This document shows positions 9,135 through 17,924 of a stretch of DNA of 64,000 nt, in pieces. Source of the stretch: Janthinobacterium sp. TND4EL3. Its GTDB lineage: Bacteria > Pseudomonadota > Gammaproteobacteria > Burkholderiales > Burkholderiaceae_D. The DNA is taken from positions 1 to 64,000 of the forward strand of contig NZ_FTMV01000011.1 of the NCBI RefSeq assembly GCF_900156175.1. The letters run 5' to 3'. A model generated the notes under the pieces. The model saw nothing but the letters and a program-made list of their open reading frames with translations, did not search any database and was not told where the DNA came from. Both the position numbers and the translations under genes were made by a program. Within the stretch, counting starts at the first letter, position 1, and each line of letters begins with the position of its first letter.

Positions 9135-10532
9135 CTACTTCGCCGGCGCATCCTTCAGGTGCGGCTGGCGCGGCACGGGCGGGAAAGTGCCGGGGCGGCC
9201 TGCCGCAAACGTCGCTTCCGTCTGCGACGCTGCCACCGGCACGGCCACCTTGCGCACCTTGGCCACCTGCGCCGCCGTCACCGGTGTGCCGCGGTTGCCC
9301 CAGCTGGTCTGGATGAAGGTCACTACCTGCGCGGTCTGCTCATCATTGAAGATGTCGGCATACGGCGCCATCGTCAGCGCCGACGGCGCCGTGCGCGTGG
9401 CCGGCACGGCGCCGCCCGACAGCACGATGTTGATGGCCGAGGTCGGATCGTTCGTCTGCAGCACGGCGTTGCCGGCCAGCGCAGGAAAAGCCTTGTCGTA
9501 GCCCTTGCCGTCGGAACGGTGGCAACCGGCGCAGCGGTCCAGGTACAGTTGCGCGCCCTGGGAATTGACGATGCCGCTGAACAATTGCTTGCCCAGCTTG
9601 TCATCAGCCACGAAGGCGGGCATGGCCGGGTTCGACGGCGGCAGGGATTTCAGGTATTTCGCCATCGCCGCCAGGTCGCCATCCGTCATGTGCTGCATGG
9701 AATGGGCCACCACGTCGTTCATGGCGCCAAACGAGGCCGTATGGCTGTTGCGGCCCGTTTTCAGGAATTCGGCGATCTCGGCCGCGCTCCAGCGCGCCAG
9801 GCCGCCGCCATGTTCATTGCGCAACGAGGGCACGGACCAGCCGTCGATCACGCCGCCGCCCGCCAGGAAGGTGGTATTGCCCGCATCCGTCAGCGATTTT
9901 TCCTGCATGCCCACGCCGCGCGCCGTGTGGCAGGCGCCGCAGTGGCCCAGGCCTTGCACCAGGTAGGCGCCGCGCAGCAATTGCGCGTCACCGGTGGCCG
10001 GCACCTTGTACGGCTGCGGCGTGGGGGCAAACGCCCAGCGCCAGATGGTCAGCGGGAAGCGCATCGACAATGGCCACGGGATGTCGGCCGCCTTGTTCGG
10101 CGTCGGGTCCGCCTTCACGCCGTGCATGAAGTAGGCGTACAGGGCCTGCATGTCCGCTTCGCTCAGGCGCGAATACGAGGGATACGGCATGGCCGGATAC
10201 ACGGTGTAGCCGTGTTTCGTCACGCCGGTGCGCATCAGCTTGTCGAAATCGGCAAAGCTCCAGTCGCCGATGCCGGCCTTTTTATCGGGCGTGATGTTGG
10301 TGGAATACACCTTGCCGATCGGCGTATCCATGCCCAGGCCGCCCGCGAACGGTTTGCCCTGCGTGCCGGCCGTGTGGCAGGCGATGCAGTCGCCGGCGCG
10401 GGCCAGGTATTCGCCCTGGCGTATCAGCTGGGCGTTCGGGGTGGTGGCGGTGGCCGTAGTGGCAGACCAGGCAGTACTTGAAGCGAGCGCCAGCAGCAGC
10501 GCGCCCACGGTATGGCTGAATGTGTTGTTCAT
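9135..10532 (-). CDS. Triheme cytochrome c subunit of periplasmic dehydrogenase
   Basis: A 465-residue secreted cytochrome. A Sec signal peptide (ends AWSAT) is followed by three CxxCH haem sites: CIACH (C49), CGACH (about residue 196) and CAGCH (about 332). This is the architecture of the cytochrome subunit of membrane-bound gluconate, sorbitol or alcohol dehydrogenases, which passes electrons from the flavoprotein to quinone. It is the last gene of a three-gene operon, 14 bases after the GMC flavoprotein. The start at 10532 gives the signal peptide; the long upstream open frame is antisense-free noise within the previous gene. Confidence 0.9.
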   Translation of the reverse strand: MNNTFSHTVGALLLALASSTAWSATTATATTPNAQLIRQGEYLARAGDCIACHTAGTQGKPFAGGLGMDTPIGKVYSTNITPDKKAGIGDWSFADFDKLMRTGVTKHGYTVYPAMPYPSYSRLSEADMQALYAYFMHGVKADPTPNKAADIPWPLSMRFPLTIWRWAFAPTPQPYKVPATGDAQLLRGAYLVQGLGHCGACHTARGVGMQEKSLTDAGNTTFLAGGGVIDGWSVPSLRNEHGGGLARWSAAEIAEFLKTGRNSHTASFGAMNDVVAHSMQHMTDGDLAAMAKYLKSLPPSNPAMPAFVADDKLGKQLFSGIVNSQGAQLYLDRCAGCHRSDGKGYDKAFPALAGNAVLQTNDPTSAINIVLSGGAVPATRTAPSALTMAPYADIFNDEQTAQVVTFIQTSWGNRGTPVTAAQVAKVRKVAVPVAASQTEATFAAGRPGTFPPVPRQPHLKDAPAK

Positions 10533-10546
10533 CTTCTTGTTCTTTA

Positions 10547-12334
10547 TCAAGCGACCAGGGGACGGGGATCTTGCAGGTATTGCTCGCGGATGGCCTTGGC
10601 CGACCAGTAGGTCAGCGCGCAGGCCAGGCCCGTCGGGTTGTAGCCGATGCCGACCGGGAACACGCTGGAGCCGACGGCAAACACGTTGTGCACGTCCCAG
10701 CTTTGCAGGTAGCGGTTGACGACGCTGGTCTTGCGGTCCGCGCCCATGGCCGTGCCGCCCGCCCAGTGCGTGGTCTGGTAGTTGCGCAAGTCCAGGTGGT
10801 CGCCCACGCTCTTGACGGACACCTTGATCGACTCCGGGTTCATGGCCTCGGCCACCTTCATCATCTTGTCGGTGACGAAACGGCTCATCTTGATGTCGTT
10901 TTCCTTCCAGTCGAAGGTAAAGCGCAGCAATTGCTGGCCATACTTGTCCGTGTAGGTCGGGTCGAGGTCGACATAGCAGTCGCGGTAAGTCATGTTGGCG
11001 CCATGGCAATCGAACGATACCGTGTTCAGATAGCTCTTCTTGACGGCCTTCTTCCAGGCCGCGCCCCAGGCGGGCGTGCCGTCCGGCGTGGCGATACCCG
11101 AGATCGGCTTCGAGCCGGCCGGGTTGCACCAGGCGGGCGAGCCACCCACGAAGCCCAGCGGGCCATGGTCGAAGTTGTCGCCATTCCAGTCATCGAGCGC
11201 GACGCCGGTGCCGCCGGCGCCGATGAAGGGGTTCGTGTTCGTGTCTTCCTTGAAGAAAGTCTGGATGGTGGACATCATCTGGTAGGCGATATTGCGCCCC
11301 ACCACGCCCTCGTTGCTGACCGGGTCATACGGCTGGCCGATGCCCGACAGCAGGAACAGGTGCGCATTGTTGTAGGCAAAGGCGCTGGCGATGACCAGCT
11401 CGGCAGGTTGCTCGACGGCCTTGCCATCCGCATTGATATACGTCACGCCCGTGGCGCGTTTTTTGCTGCCGTCGAGGTTGATGCGCACGACGTTGCAGTT
11501 GGCGCGCAATTCAAAATTGGCCACCATGCGCAGGGCCGGCATGATGTTGACGTTGGGAGAAGCCTTCGAATAGTTATAGCAGGCGTAGCCGGAGCAGAAA
11601 CCGCAGAAGTTGCACGGGCCCATCTGGCAGCCATACGGATTCGTGTACGGGCCGGACGCGTTCGACGAGGCGTTGACGAAGGGGTGGTAGCCGACGGCCT
11701 TGGCCGCGCGGCGGAACAGTTCTGCCGTGTACGGCACTTTTTGCGGCGCCAGCGCGTAATTGTCGGAGCGGTCGCCCTCGAACACATTGCCGTCGCCGAC
11801 GACGATGCCATTGACCTTGTACGCCTGGCCCGAGGTGCCGAAGACTTTTTCGACGAAATCGAAGTGCGGCTCCAGCTCGGCGTAAGTCACGCCAAAGTCC
11901 TGGATCGTCATGCCTTCGGGAATGAATTTCTTGCCGTAGCGGCGTTCGTAATGGCTGCGGATCTGCAGTTCTTCCGGCAGGACGCGCCAGTGCATGCCCG
12001 ACCAGTGCAAGCCCGCGCCGCCCACGCCCGTGCCGGGCTTGAAGGCGCCGATCTGGCGGTAGGGGACGGCCACGCCCGTGATGCTGTGGCGGAAGGTGAA
12101 CGTGCTTTTCGACATGTCCTGGAACAGCTTGCTGCGCTGGATATAGGTCAGCTCGTCGAGGGTCTTCGGATAGGCGCCGTCGGGATAGGTGTCGCGGTAC
12201 TCGCCGCGTTCCAGCGCAACCACGTTCAGGCCCGCTTCCGTCAATTCCTTGGCCATGATGGCGCCGGTCCAGCCGAAGCCCACAATCACGGCATCGACAG
12301 GCTTCATTGTTACATCGGGTTTGATATCACTCAT
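10547..12334 (-). CDS. GMC-family FAD dehydrogenase, large subunit (gluconate 2-dehydrogenase type)
   Basis: A 595-residue flavoprotein. The N-terminal FAD-binding motif VIVGFGWTG (about residues 16-24) and the C-terminal GMC oxidoreductase segment with a likely catalytic His (TTHWAGGTAMG) are present. A cysteine cluster in the middle (GPCNFCGFCSGYACYNYS) resembles the [3Fe-4S] site of fructose/glucose/gluconate dehydrogenases. There is no signal peptide, so export should be piggy-back with the Tat-signal gamma subunit, as in this enzyme class. The natural substrate (gluconate, 2-ketogluconate, sorbitol or another polyol) is not decidable from sequence. Confidence 0.88.
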   Translation of the reverse strand: MSDIKPDVTMKPVDAVIVGFGWTGAIMAKELTEAGLNVVALERGEYRDTYPDGAYPKTLDELTYIQRSKLFQDMSKSTFTFRHSITGVAVPYRQIGAFKPGTGVGGAGLHWSGMHWRVLPEELQIRSHYERRYGKKFIPEGMTIQDFGVTYAELEPHFDFVEKVFGTSGQAYKVNGIVVGDGNVFEGDRSDNYALAPQKVPYTAELFRRAAKAVGYHPFVNASSNASGPYTNPYGCQMGPCNFCGFCSGYACYNYSKASPNVNIMPALRMVANFELRANCNVVRINLDGSKKRATGVTYINADGKAVEQPAELVIASAFAYNNAHLFLLSGIGQPYDPVSNEGVVGRNIAYQMMSTIQTFFKEDTNTNPFIGAGGTGVALDDWNGDNFDHGPLGFVGGSPAWCNPAGSKPISGIATPDGTPAWGAAWKKAVKKSYLNTVSFDCHGANMTYRDCYVDLDPTYTDKYGQQLLRFTFDWKENDIKMSRFVTDKMMKVAEAMNPESIKVSVKSVGDHLDLRNYQTTHWAGGTAMGADRKTSVVNRYLQSWDVHNVFAVGSSVFPVGIGYNPTGLACALTYWSAKAIREQYLQDPRPLVA

Positions 12335-12370
12335 GATGGTTTTTCTTTTTCTTTGATCTGCTACGAATAA

Positions 12371-12455
12371 CTGAAAAGATTCAGGGCAAGGCGCATTGCC
12401 GCAGGCAGTACGCTAGTACGACCAGGCAGTGCAACGCCGCCATGGACGTTTTCAG
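12371..12455. repeat. Intergenic inverted-repeat element with GTAC-GCTA-GTAC centre
   Basis: Outer arms CTGAAAA (12371-12377) and TTTTCAG (12449-12455) enclose loosely matching inner arms and a central GTACGCTAGTAC (12408-12419). The right arm overlaps the stop codon of the gamma-subunit gene. It fills the 117-base gap between the gamma and FAD subunit genes, so it may act on the mRNA between them. Only one copy occurs here; it looks like a dispersed REP-type element, which is inference. Confidence 0.45.
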
Positions 12456-13144
12456 GCGATGGATACTGGAGGCAACGGGTATTTCTTGCCATACTGCTCC
12501 ACCCAGTCCATGTAGTCGGCGCGCGCGCCGGGAAAGCCCACCATCTTCCAGGCCAGCATGTCCTTGTTGCCGCCATGCACGGGGTCGCAAAAATAGCCTT
12601 CGCGCGTGTTTTGCAGCAACTGGTTGAAGAAGACTTTCGATGGCACTGCGCCGATGTCCAGGGTGCCCTTTTGCAATTGCGTGATGACGGCATCGCGCTC
12701 GGCCGCGTTCAGCTGGACGAAAGGCTTGCCGGACTGCTTGTGCACGGCCGCATTCACGCCGGCCAGGGCGCTCTGGTACAGCTCGCGCGGCGCCATGTGG
12801 AACTGGTAGCCGAACTGTTCAATCGAGGGCACGAACGGTCCCTGCATGTACCACAACGCACCATACGCGTAAGGCGTGTTCATCTGCGCATCGATGAATT
12901 CATGCGCGCCCGCTTCCAGCGCGCCCGGCCCTTCGCCGTCGGCGGGAATCAGCCTGTCGACCAGTGCCGTCAAGGTGGCCCATTCGGTGGCGTCGAAGAA
13001 GCGCGGTTTATAGGCAGGCTGGTCCTTGGAGACGGCCATGGCCAGGCCGCCGCCGGCGCCGGCCAGCAAGGCCACGGCAGGCGCGGCGCCGACGGCCTTG
13101 CGCAGGAAGTTACGCCGATGGGGCGAAATCCCGATGATTTTCAT
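12452..13144 (-). CDS. Gluconate 2-dehydrogenase gamma-subunit-like protein, Tat-exported
   Basis: The first gene of the dehydrogenase operon (230 residues). The N-terminus carries a twin-arginine signal (HRRNFLRK, residues 9-16) followed by an Ala/Gly-rich hydrophobic stretch. The rest matches the gluconate 2-dehydrogenase subunit 3 family (DRLIPADGEGPGALEAGAHEFID). It is thought to carry the folded FAD subunit through the Tat pore and to stabilise it. A GAGGAAA ribosome-binding site precedes the ATG. The gene faces the tetR gene across a 230-base intergenic region holding a palindrome. Confidence 0.88.
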   Translation of the reverse strand: MKIIGISPHRRNFLRKAVGAAPAVALLAGAGGGLAMAVSKDQPAYKPRFFDATEWATLTALVDRLIPADGEGPGALEAGAHEFIDAQMNTPYAYGALWYMQGPFVPSIEQFGYQFHMAPRELYQSALAGVNAAVHKQSGKPFVQLNAAERDAVITQLQKGTLDIGAVPSKVFFNQLLQNTREGYFCDPVHGGNKDMLAWKMVGFPGARADYMDWVEQYGKKYPLPPVSIA

Positions 13145-13267
13145 AGGTTTTCCTCAGGCGGCGCGAGCCGCCACAGTGATGGATGTGGGAGTCAGAAAGA
13201 AAATGCGGGCACACGCCGCTGAGATGGCAGATTTCACGTAGAGATGACTGGGGTATCACGGCGCGGC

Positions 13268-13282
13268 CCGACAAGCTGTCGG
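13268..13282. promoter_or_regulatory. Palindrome, candidate TetR operator
   Basis: CCGACA-AGC-TGTCGG is a 15-bp perfect inverted repeat in the only divergent gap between the dehydrogenase operon and the TetR gene. Size and symmetry fit a TetR-family operator. Function is inferred from position. Confidence 0.45.
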
Positions 13283-13374
13283 TTAATTGACCAACGTGAT
13301 TGACAAGCAGTAGCTTTGCATTTACGGTGCGCATCGTACCATAATTAAAAAAAACCTTCAGAGACAGGCTGGAC

Positions 13375-13938
13375 ATGATCAAAAAAGAGGCAGCAGTGCG
13401 TGGCCGCCCGCGCAAGGCGGGCGTGGAAGATGCGGTATTGGAAGCGATCGTCATGCTGGTCCGGCAACATGGACTGGAGGCGGTGACGATACAGATGGTG
13501 GCCGACGTCGCCGGCGTGGGTCGCCAGACGATTTACCGGCGCTGGCCGCGGCGCGAAGACATGCTGCTCGATGCGCTCGTCAAGCGCACGGCGGAAAAGC
13601 TGCAGCGCGCGCTCGACATGCCGGACGGCCAGGAAATCGAGGCGATCTGCGCGCGCATCTTCGACAACCTGAACGCCGATGGCCGCTTCACCTGCGACCT
13701 GCTGGTGCTGATCCACAATGATGCGGCGGCGCAGCTGCGCTTTCGCGAGCAGATCGTCGCGCCGTGGATCACCCTCGTGGTGCAGCGCCTGGTCAACATC
13801 GGCGTGCGCGCCGACCTCGACCTGCGCCTGTTCGCCTTCATGCTGCAATCGGCGCTGGTGTACCAGATGCAGCTGGGCGGCCAGCTCGACGATGCCTTGC
13901 AGGAGCGGTGCTGCCGCTTCATCCGCAGCATGCTGTAG
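13375..13938 (+). CDS. TetR/AcrR family transcriptional regulator
   Basis: A 187-residue repressor. The N-terminal helix-turn-helix (about residues 15-60) shows the TetR pattern with TIQMVADVAGVGRQTIYRRW. The C-terminal ligand domain is variable, with a TetR_C_8-like helix set. It is transcribed away from the flavoprotein/cytochrome dehydrogenase operon and most likely controls it, sensing a substrate or product. This is a positional inference. Ends 56 bases before the aldo/keto reductase start. Confidence 0.87.
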   Translation: MIKKEAAVRGRPRKAGVEDAVLEAIVMLVRQHGLEAVTIQMVADVAGVGRQTIYRRWPRREDMLLDALVKRTAEKLQRALDMPDGQEIEAICARIFDNLNADGRFTCDLLVLIHNDAAAQLRFREQIVAPWITLVVQRLVNIGVRADLDLRLFAFMLQSALVYQMQLGGQLDDALQERCCRFIRSML

Positions 13939-13948
13939 CGTAGCTGGC

Positions 13949-13954
13949 TATAAT
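13949..13954 (+). promoter_or_regulatory. -10 box of aldo/keto reductase gene
   Basis: A consensus TATAAT lies 41 bases before the ATG at 13995. Transcription would start near 13961, which excludes the in-frame GTG at 13956 as the start codon. No convincing -35 is seen at 17 bp. Confidence 0.5.
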
Positions 13955-13994
13955 CGTGGAGCAACCTCCACCGCCACCACCAGAAAGCCAGCCC

Positions 13995-14921
13995 ATGAGC
14001 CATGTACTTCCCGCCAGCCTGCAAGCGCCGCGCAGCCGTTTAAGCGGCAACGGTCCCGAACTGTCGCGCATCGTCGCCGGCATGTGGCGCATCGGCGAGT
14101 GGAATATGTCGGCGCAGCAACGCCTGGCCTTCATCGAGCAATGCCTGGCGCTGGGCGTATCGAGTTTCGACCATGCCGACATCTACGGCGATTACAGCGC
14201 CGAAGGCCTGTTCGGCGAAGCGCTGGCCCTGCAGCCGGGCTTGCGCGACAAGATGGAGCTGGTCAGCAAGTGCGGCATCAAGCTGCTGTCGCCGCACCGT
14301 CCCGGCCACGCCATCCAGCATTACGACACGAGCGCGGCGCACATCACCAGTTCCGTGGAACACAGCTTGCGCCAGTTGCAGACGGACCGCCTGGACTTGC
14401 TGCTGATCCACCGTCCCGACCCGCTGATGGATTTCGACGAGATCGCCGGCGCGTTTACCCAGCTCAAGCAAGCGGGCAAGGTGCTGCACTTTGGCGTGTC
14501 GAACTTCAGCCGCCACCAGTTCGAGTGCCTGCAGCGGCGCTTCCCGCTGGTGACGAACCAGGTGGAGTTTTCGCCGCTGCACGTGGCGCCCCTGTTCGAC
14601 GAAACCTTCGACGGCTTGCAGGACGTGGGGGTGGCGCCGATGATCTGGTCGCCGCTGTCGGGCGGACGCCTGTTCCAGAGCGGCGACGCGAATGTGGAGA
14701 ACTTGCGCAATGTCATCAAGCAGATCGCCGACCAGCTGCAGCGCCCGTTTGCCAGCGTGGTGTTCGCCTGGATCATGCAACTGCCTTGCCGGCCCCTGCC
14801 GCTGACGGGCACGGGCCGCATCGAAGCCGTGGGCGTGGCCGTGGAAGGCACGCAGTTCACGCTCAGCCGCAGCGACTGGTTTGCCATCCTGCGCGCCGCG
14901 CGCGGGCACGAGGTGGCTTAA
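13995..14921 (+). CDS. Aldo/keto reductase (YdhF-like)
   Basis: A 308-residue NADPH-dependent aldo/keto reductase with a TIM-barrel fold. The catalytic tetrad positions are recognisable: Asp and Tyr in DHADIYGDYS, Lys in ELVSKCGIK and His in LLLIHRPDP. The coenzyme-binding end (MTGTGRIEAV-like) is PLTGTGRIEAVGVAV. The sequence style is closest to E. coli YdhF, whose physiological substrate is unknown. The ATG at 13995 is chosen over the GTG at 13956 because of the -10 box. It converges on pssA with only 3 bases between the stops. Confidence 0.88.
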   Translation: MSHVLPASLQAPRSRLSGNGPELSRIVAGMWRIGEWNMSAQQRLAFIEQCLALGVSSFDHADIYGDYSAEGLFGEALALQPGLRDKMELVSKCGIKLLSPHRPGHAIQHYDTSAAHITSSVEHSLRQLQTDRLDLLLIHRPDPLMDFDEIAGAFTQLKQAGKVLHFGVSNFSRHQFECLQRRFPLVTNQVEFSPLHVAPLFDETFDGLQDVGVAPMIWSPLSGGRLFQSGDANVENLRNVIKQIADQLQRPFASVVFAWIMQLPCRPLPLTGTGRIEAVGVAVEGTQFTLSRSDWFAILRAARGHEVA

Positions 14922-14924
14922 CGT

Positions 14925-15731
14925 TTAATCAATCTCGTCCGGGTCATTGAACACTTGAGGTAGCGCAATACCGCGCCAGCCCAGGTGCCACGCCAAGTTC
15001 AGGGCCAGGGTGGCGGCGATGTAGACGGCGAAGAAAAGCGCAAAGAAACTCGTCTTCAGCCACACCAGCAGGGCGACGGCCACGATCAGCACCAGCAGCG
15101 CGGCCAGGCTTTTCTTTTGCTTGGAGCTGGGGAAACGCAAGGTCGACACCATCAGGCTGCCCACGCCGACGAGCAGCAGCATGATCAGATAGCTGTGCAC
15201 GGTTGCATCGATGGGCGCCGGCCAGGCCACCACCACGGCCGCCACGCAGGCGGCGCCGGCCGTGATCGGCATGCCGACGAAATACATGGGGTCGGTATGC
15301 CCCACGTTCACGTTGAAACGCGCCAGGCGCATGGCGCCGCAGGCGACAAAGAAGAAGCTGGCCATGCCGCCCAAGCGCAGCAGCAGCGGATCGTGCACGC
15401 CCATCTGCACGAAACCGTAGCAATACAACAAGACTGCGGGGGCGCAGCCGAAATTCATCACGTCGGCGATGGAATCGAGCTGCACGCCGAACTGCGAGCT
15501 GGTGTTCGTCAGCCGGGCCACGTAGCCGTCGAGGGCGTCGAAGACGCCGGCCAGCACCAGCAGCGCGGCGGCCAGCCGGTAGTCGGCCGGGTCGCCGACA
15601 CCGGCGTTATCGACGGAAATGACGATGCTGGCAAAACCGCAGGCTATCGACAGCAAAGTCACCATGCTGGGCAAGGCGTATTTGGCGCGCTGCAGGCGCG
15701 ACTTGGGCAATGTGTTCAAATTTATGGGCAA
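14925..15731 (-). CDS. pssA: CDP-diacylglycerol--serine O-phosphatidyltransferase
   Basis: An integral membrane enzyme (268 residues) that makes phosphatidylserine, the precursor of phosphatidylethanolamine. The CDP-alcohol phosphatidyltransferase signature D-x2-DG-x2-AR-x8-G-x3-D-x3-D is complete in DALDGYVARL...FGVQLDSIAD. About seven to eight hydrophobic helices follow. The size and the N-terminal PSMVTLLSIACGF match the type II (subclass II) PssA found in most bacteria, not the peripheral E. coli enzyme. It is monocistronic as far as can be seen. Confidence 0.9.
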   Translation of the reverse strand: MPINLNTLPKSRLQRAKYALPSMVTLLSIACGFASIVISVDNAGVGDPADYRLAAALLVLAGVFDALDGYVARLTNTSSQFGVQLDSIADVMNFGCAPAVLLYCYGFVQMGVHDPLLLRLGGMASFFFVACGAMRLARFNVNVGHTDPMYFVGMPITAGAACVAAVVVAWPAPIDATVHSYLIMLLLVGVGSLMVSTLRFPSSKQKKSLAALLVLIVAVALLVWLKTSFFALFFAVYIAATLALNLAWHLGWRGIALPQVFNDPDEID

Positions 15732-15921
15732 TCAAGGTAGCGGGAATAAAACAGCGCAAGAGCAAACGGTGCATTACGCCCATTCTACCCTGCGCGGCAG
15801 CGGCGCCGTCTGCGCACGGGCGCGCGACATATCTTTTCATGGATGCTCTACGGCATATAAAAATGCCTTAGAATCGTTTTACAGGGCGGCATGACGCCCC
15901 ATTCACCAGACAGGAGTTCGC

Positions 15922-16872
15922 TTGATAGCCTCGTTATCGCGTTGGAAACACAGCCTCCCCGCCCTGCTGGCCGTAGCACTGCTGAGCGCCTGCGGCGGCG
16001 GCAGTGGCGGCGACAATTCGTCGCTGAGCACCTCGACGCCGGCGGGACAGCTGACCCAGGAACCGGGCGCGCCCGCGCTCAGCAACAATATCGCCACCGA
16101 TGGCTTCAACTGGTTCAATTACCGGCGCGGCCAGACGGGCCTGGCATCGCTGGCGCGCAACAGCCTGATCGACAACGCGGCACTCGGCCATTCCAACTAT
16201 CTGAATCTCAACAATACAGTGGCGCACGAGCAAGTCCTGGGCAAGCCCGGCTTTACTGGCGTCAACTTGGGCGACCGCCTGGCCAAGGCGGGCTATGTCG
16301 TCACCACGCTGCAGGGCGAGGTCATCGCCGGCGCGGCGAATACCTCGGGCTTCTACCTGGCCGAGGAATTGATCACGGCCATCTACCACCGTTTCGTCAT
16401 TTTCGAGCCGCTGTTCAAGGAAGGCGGCGCGGGCGCGGCCGTCAATAACAGCGGCTATGCGTATTTCACCACTGACCTGGCCGGCAACAGCAGCTATGGC
16501 CCCGGGCTGCCGGCGGGACAGATCGTCGCCTATCCGTTCAGCGGCCAGCAGAAGGTCGCCGTCAGCTTTTCCAGCGATAACGAATCCCCCGATCCCGTGC
16601 CGAACCAGGACGTGGTCGGCTACCCGATCAGCGTGCACGCCAACTATGGCGCCGTGCTCAACGTGGCGACGTTCAGCGTGCGCCAGCGGGGCAGCGCCAC
16701 GGACCTGTCGGTGCGCCTGCTCAGGAGCGACAGCGATGCGCATACGCCTGTTTCGGCCGCCGCCATCATCCCGCTGGCCCCCCTGAATGCAGCCACCACC
16801 TATGACGTGAGTTTCATCGGCAAAGTCAATGGCGCGAACCTGACGCGCAACTGGTCCTTTACGACACGCTAG
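15922..16872 (+). CDS. CAP-domain (SCP/PR1-like) lipoprotein
   Basis: A 316-residue predicted lipoprotein with lipobox LLSAC followed by a Gly/Ser linker. The region after residue 50 matches the bacterial CAP domain (FNWFNYRRGQTGL, HSNYL, AHEQ, GDRLAKAGY). CAP proteins are secreted and of varied, mostly unknown function. The C-terminal ~100 residues look like a beta-sandwich. The start is a TTG at 15922, supported by CAGGAG (15911-15916) at good spacing and by the absence of an upstream ATG. Confidence 0.75.
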   Translation: MIASLSRWKHSLPALLAVALLSACGGGSGGDNSSLSTSTPAGQLTQEPGAPALSNNIATDGFNWFNYRRGQTGLASLARNSLIDNAALGHSNYLNLNNTVAHEQVLGKPGFTGVNLGDRLAKAGYVVTTLQGEVIAGAANTSGFYLAEELITAIYHRFVIFEPLFKEGGAGAAVNNSGYAYFTTDLAGNSSYGPGLPAGQIVAYPFSGQQKVAVSFSSDNESPDPVPNQDVVGYPISVHANYGAVLNVATFSVRQRGSATDLSVRLLRSDSDAHTPVSAAAIIPLAPLNAATTYDVSFIGKVNGANLTRNWSFTTR

Positions 16873-16980
16873 GCGCCAGGCTGGCGCCAAACGGACGCAG
16901 TGCCGAGTACGACTGGATGTAAAATAGTACTTCCTGATTTACCGCCATTGACAAGTTTTGGGGCGCTCTGCACACCGGGC

Positions 16981-17616
16981 ATGATGAAACCACACGCCAC
17001 TTGCGATGATGAGGCCGCCGTCGCGGCTTCCGACACGGTCCGCGTTCTCGACGTCGAGAACGGACTGGGGCGCATCATGGGCGACCGTCTGCTGTACCTG
17101 AAAATCCTGCGCCGCTTCCTGCACGACCACGGCACCACCCCGTGCCAGATCCGCAGCGAATTCGACGCCGGCAATTACGCTTGCGCCCGTCTGAAAGCCC
17201 ATACCCTGAAAGGTGCGGCCGGCATGATAGGCGCGCGCCAGGTGCACGGCATGTCGGCAACCCTGGAGGCGGCCCTGCGCGCGCAGGCGCCGGACCTGGC
17301 ACGGCAAATGCTGCAGCTGGAGCTTGCGCAAGATCAATTACTGCGAGCCATCAGCTCCATGCTGGGCACGCCGGAAGCCAGCCATACGGCGGCCCAGGAC
17401 GTGGCGCCCGACCCGGCCGCGCCCGCCATCCAGCTGCTGCTGGCGCGCCTGGCCAGCCATCTGCGCGAAGGCGATGGCGCGGCCATCGACATCCTGGAGA
17501 ACTCGGCCAGCCTGCTGGCAGCGAGTCTCGGCGTCAACGTCTACCAGGAAGTGGCGGCCGCCGCGCACGAGTTCGACTTCGACGGCGCCCTGGCGGCGTT
17601 GCTGCGGCGCCGCTAG
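16981..17616 (+). CDS. Orphan Hpt-domain phosphotransfer protein
   Basis: A 211-residue soluble protein. An Hpt four-helix bundle (about residues 20-120) carries the phosphoacceptor His in AHTLKGAAGMIG (about residue 74). A second helical segment near the end (LLARLASHLREGD...FDFDGALAALL) is like the tail that follows Hpt domains in large hybrid kinases. No kinase or receiver gene is adjacent, so it may be a detached relay module. The ATG at 16981 is preferred over upstream in-frame codons. Confidence 0.8.
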   Translation: MMKPHATCDDEAAVAASDTVRVLDVENGLGRIMGDRLLYLKILRRFLHDHGTTPCQIRSEFDAGNYACARLKAHTLKGAAGMIGARQVHGMSATLEAALRAQAPDLARQMLQLELAQDQLLRAISSMLGTPEASHTAAQDVAPDPAAPAIQLLLARLASHLREGDGAAIDILENSASLLAASLGVNVYQEVAAAAHEFDFDGALAALLRRR

Positions 17617-17634
17617 CGCACAGTCCGCTGCCAC

Positions 17635-17832
17635 TCAGCTGTTGTACTGCGCCTCCTCCGCATACGCGACGCAACAACTCTTGCAACAGAAACGGCGCAC
17701 GGCGTCGAGCGGCTTGTCACAGTACCAACACGCGCCTTTCGGCGGCAGCACTGCGATCAATTGCGGCAGGGAAGGCAATGGCGCCGCCACCTCTGCCCTG
17801 CATTCCACGACTACCGGCTGTTCGCTGTCCAT
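17635..17832 (-). CDS. Small zinc-ribbon-like protein
   Basis: A 65-residue protein. Its C-terminal half has the pattern C-x2-C-x9-CC-x2-CC (CWYCDKPLDAVRRFCCKSCC), typical of a treble-clef or zinc-ribbon knuckle. The N-terminal half is acidic and proline-rich. A GGAAAG sequence precedes the ATG at the right spacing. It is convergent with the Hpt gene and reads in the same direction as the next two genes. Family not recognised beyond the zinc-binding pattern. Confidence 0.55.
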   Translation of the reverse strand: MDSEQPVVVECRAEVAAPLPSLPQLIAVLPPKGACWYCDKPLDAVRRFCCKSCCVAYAEEAQYNS

Positions 17833-17924
17833 GGCGCTTCCTTTCCTAGCGGCACTTCAAGGCCGCTCAGCAAGATTACGTCAGCGCAGTTTTGACTCCA
17901 TGACATTTCTCAACGGGGCAGATG

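Noticed and set aside
10520-12370. 616-residue open frame antisense to the GMC flavoprotein
   Set aside because: Shadow; the minus-strand gene has an FAD motif and operon context.
13956-13994. GTG at 13956 as start of the aldo/keto reductase
   Set aside because: It lies two bases after a TATAAT -10 box and adds a proline run not seen in the family.
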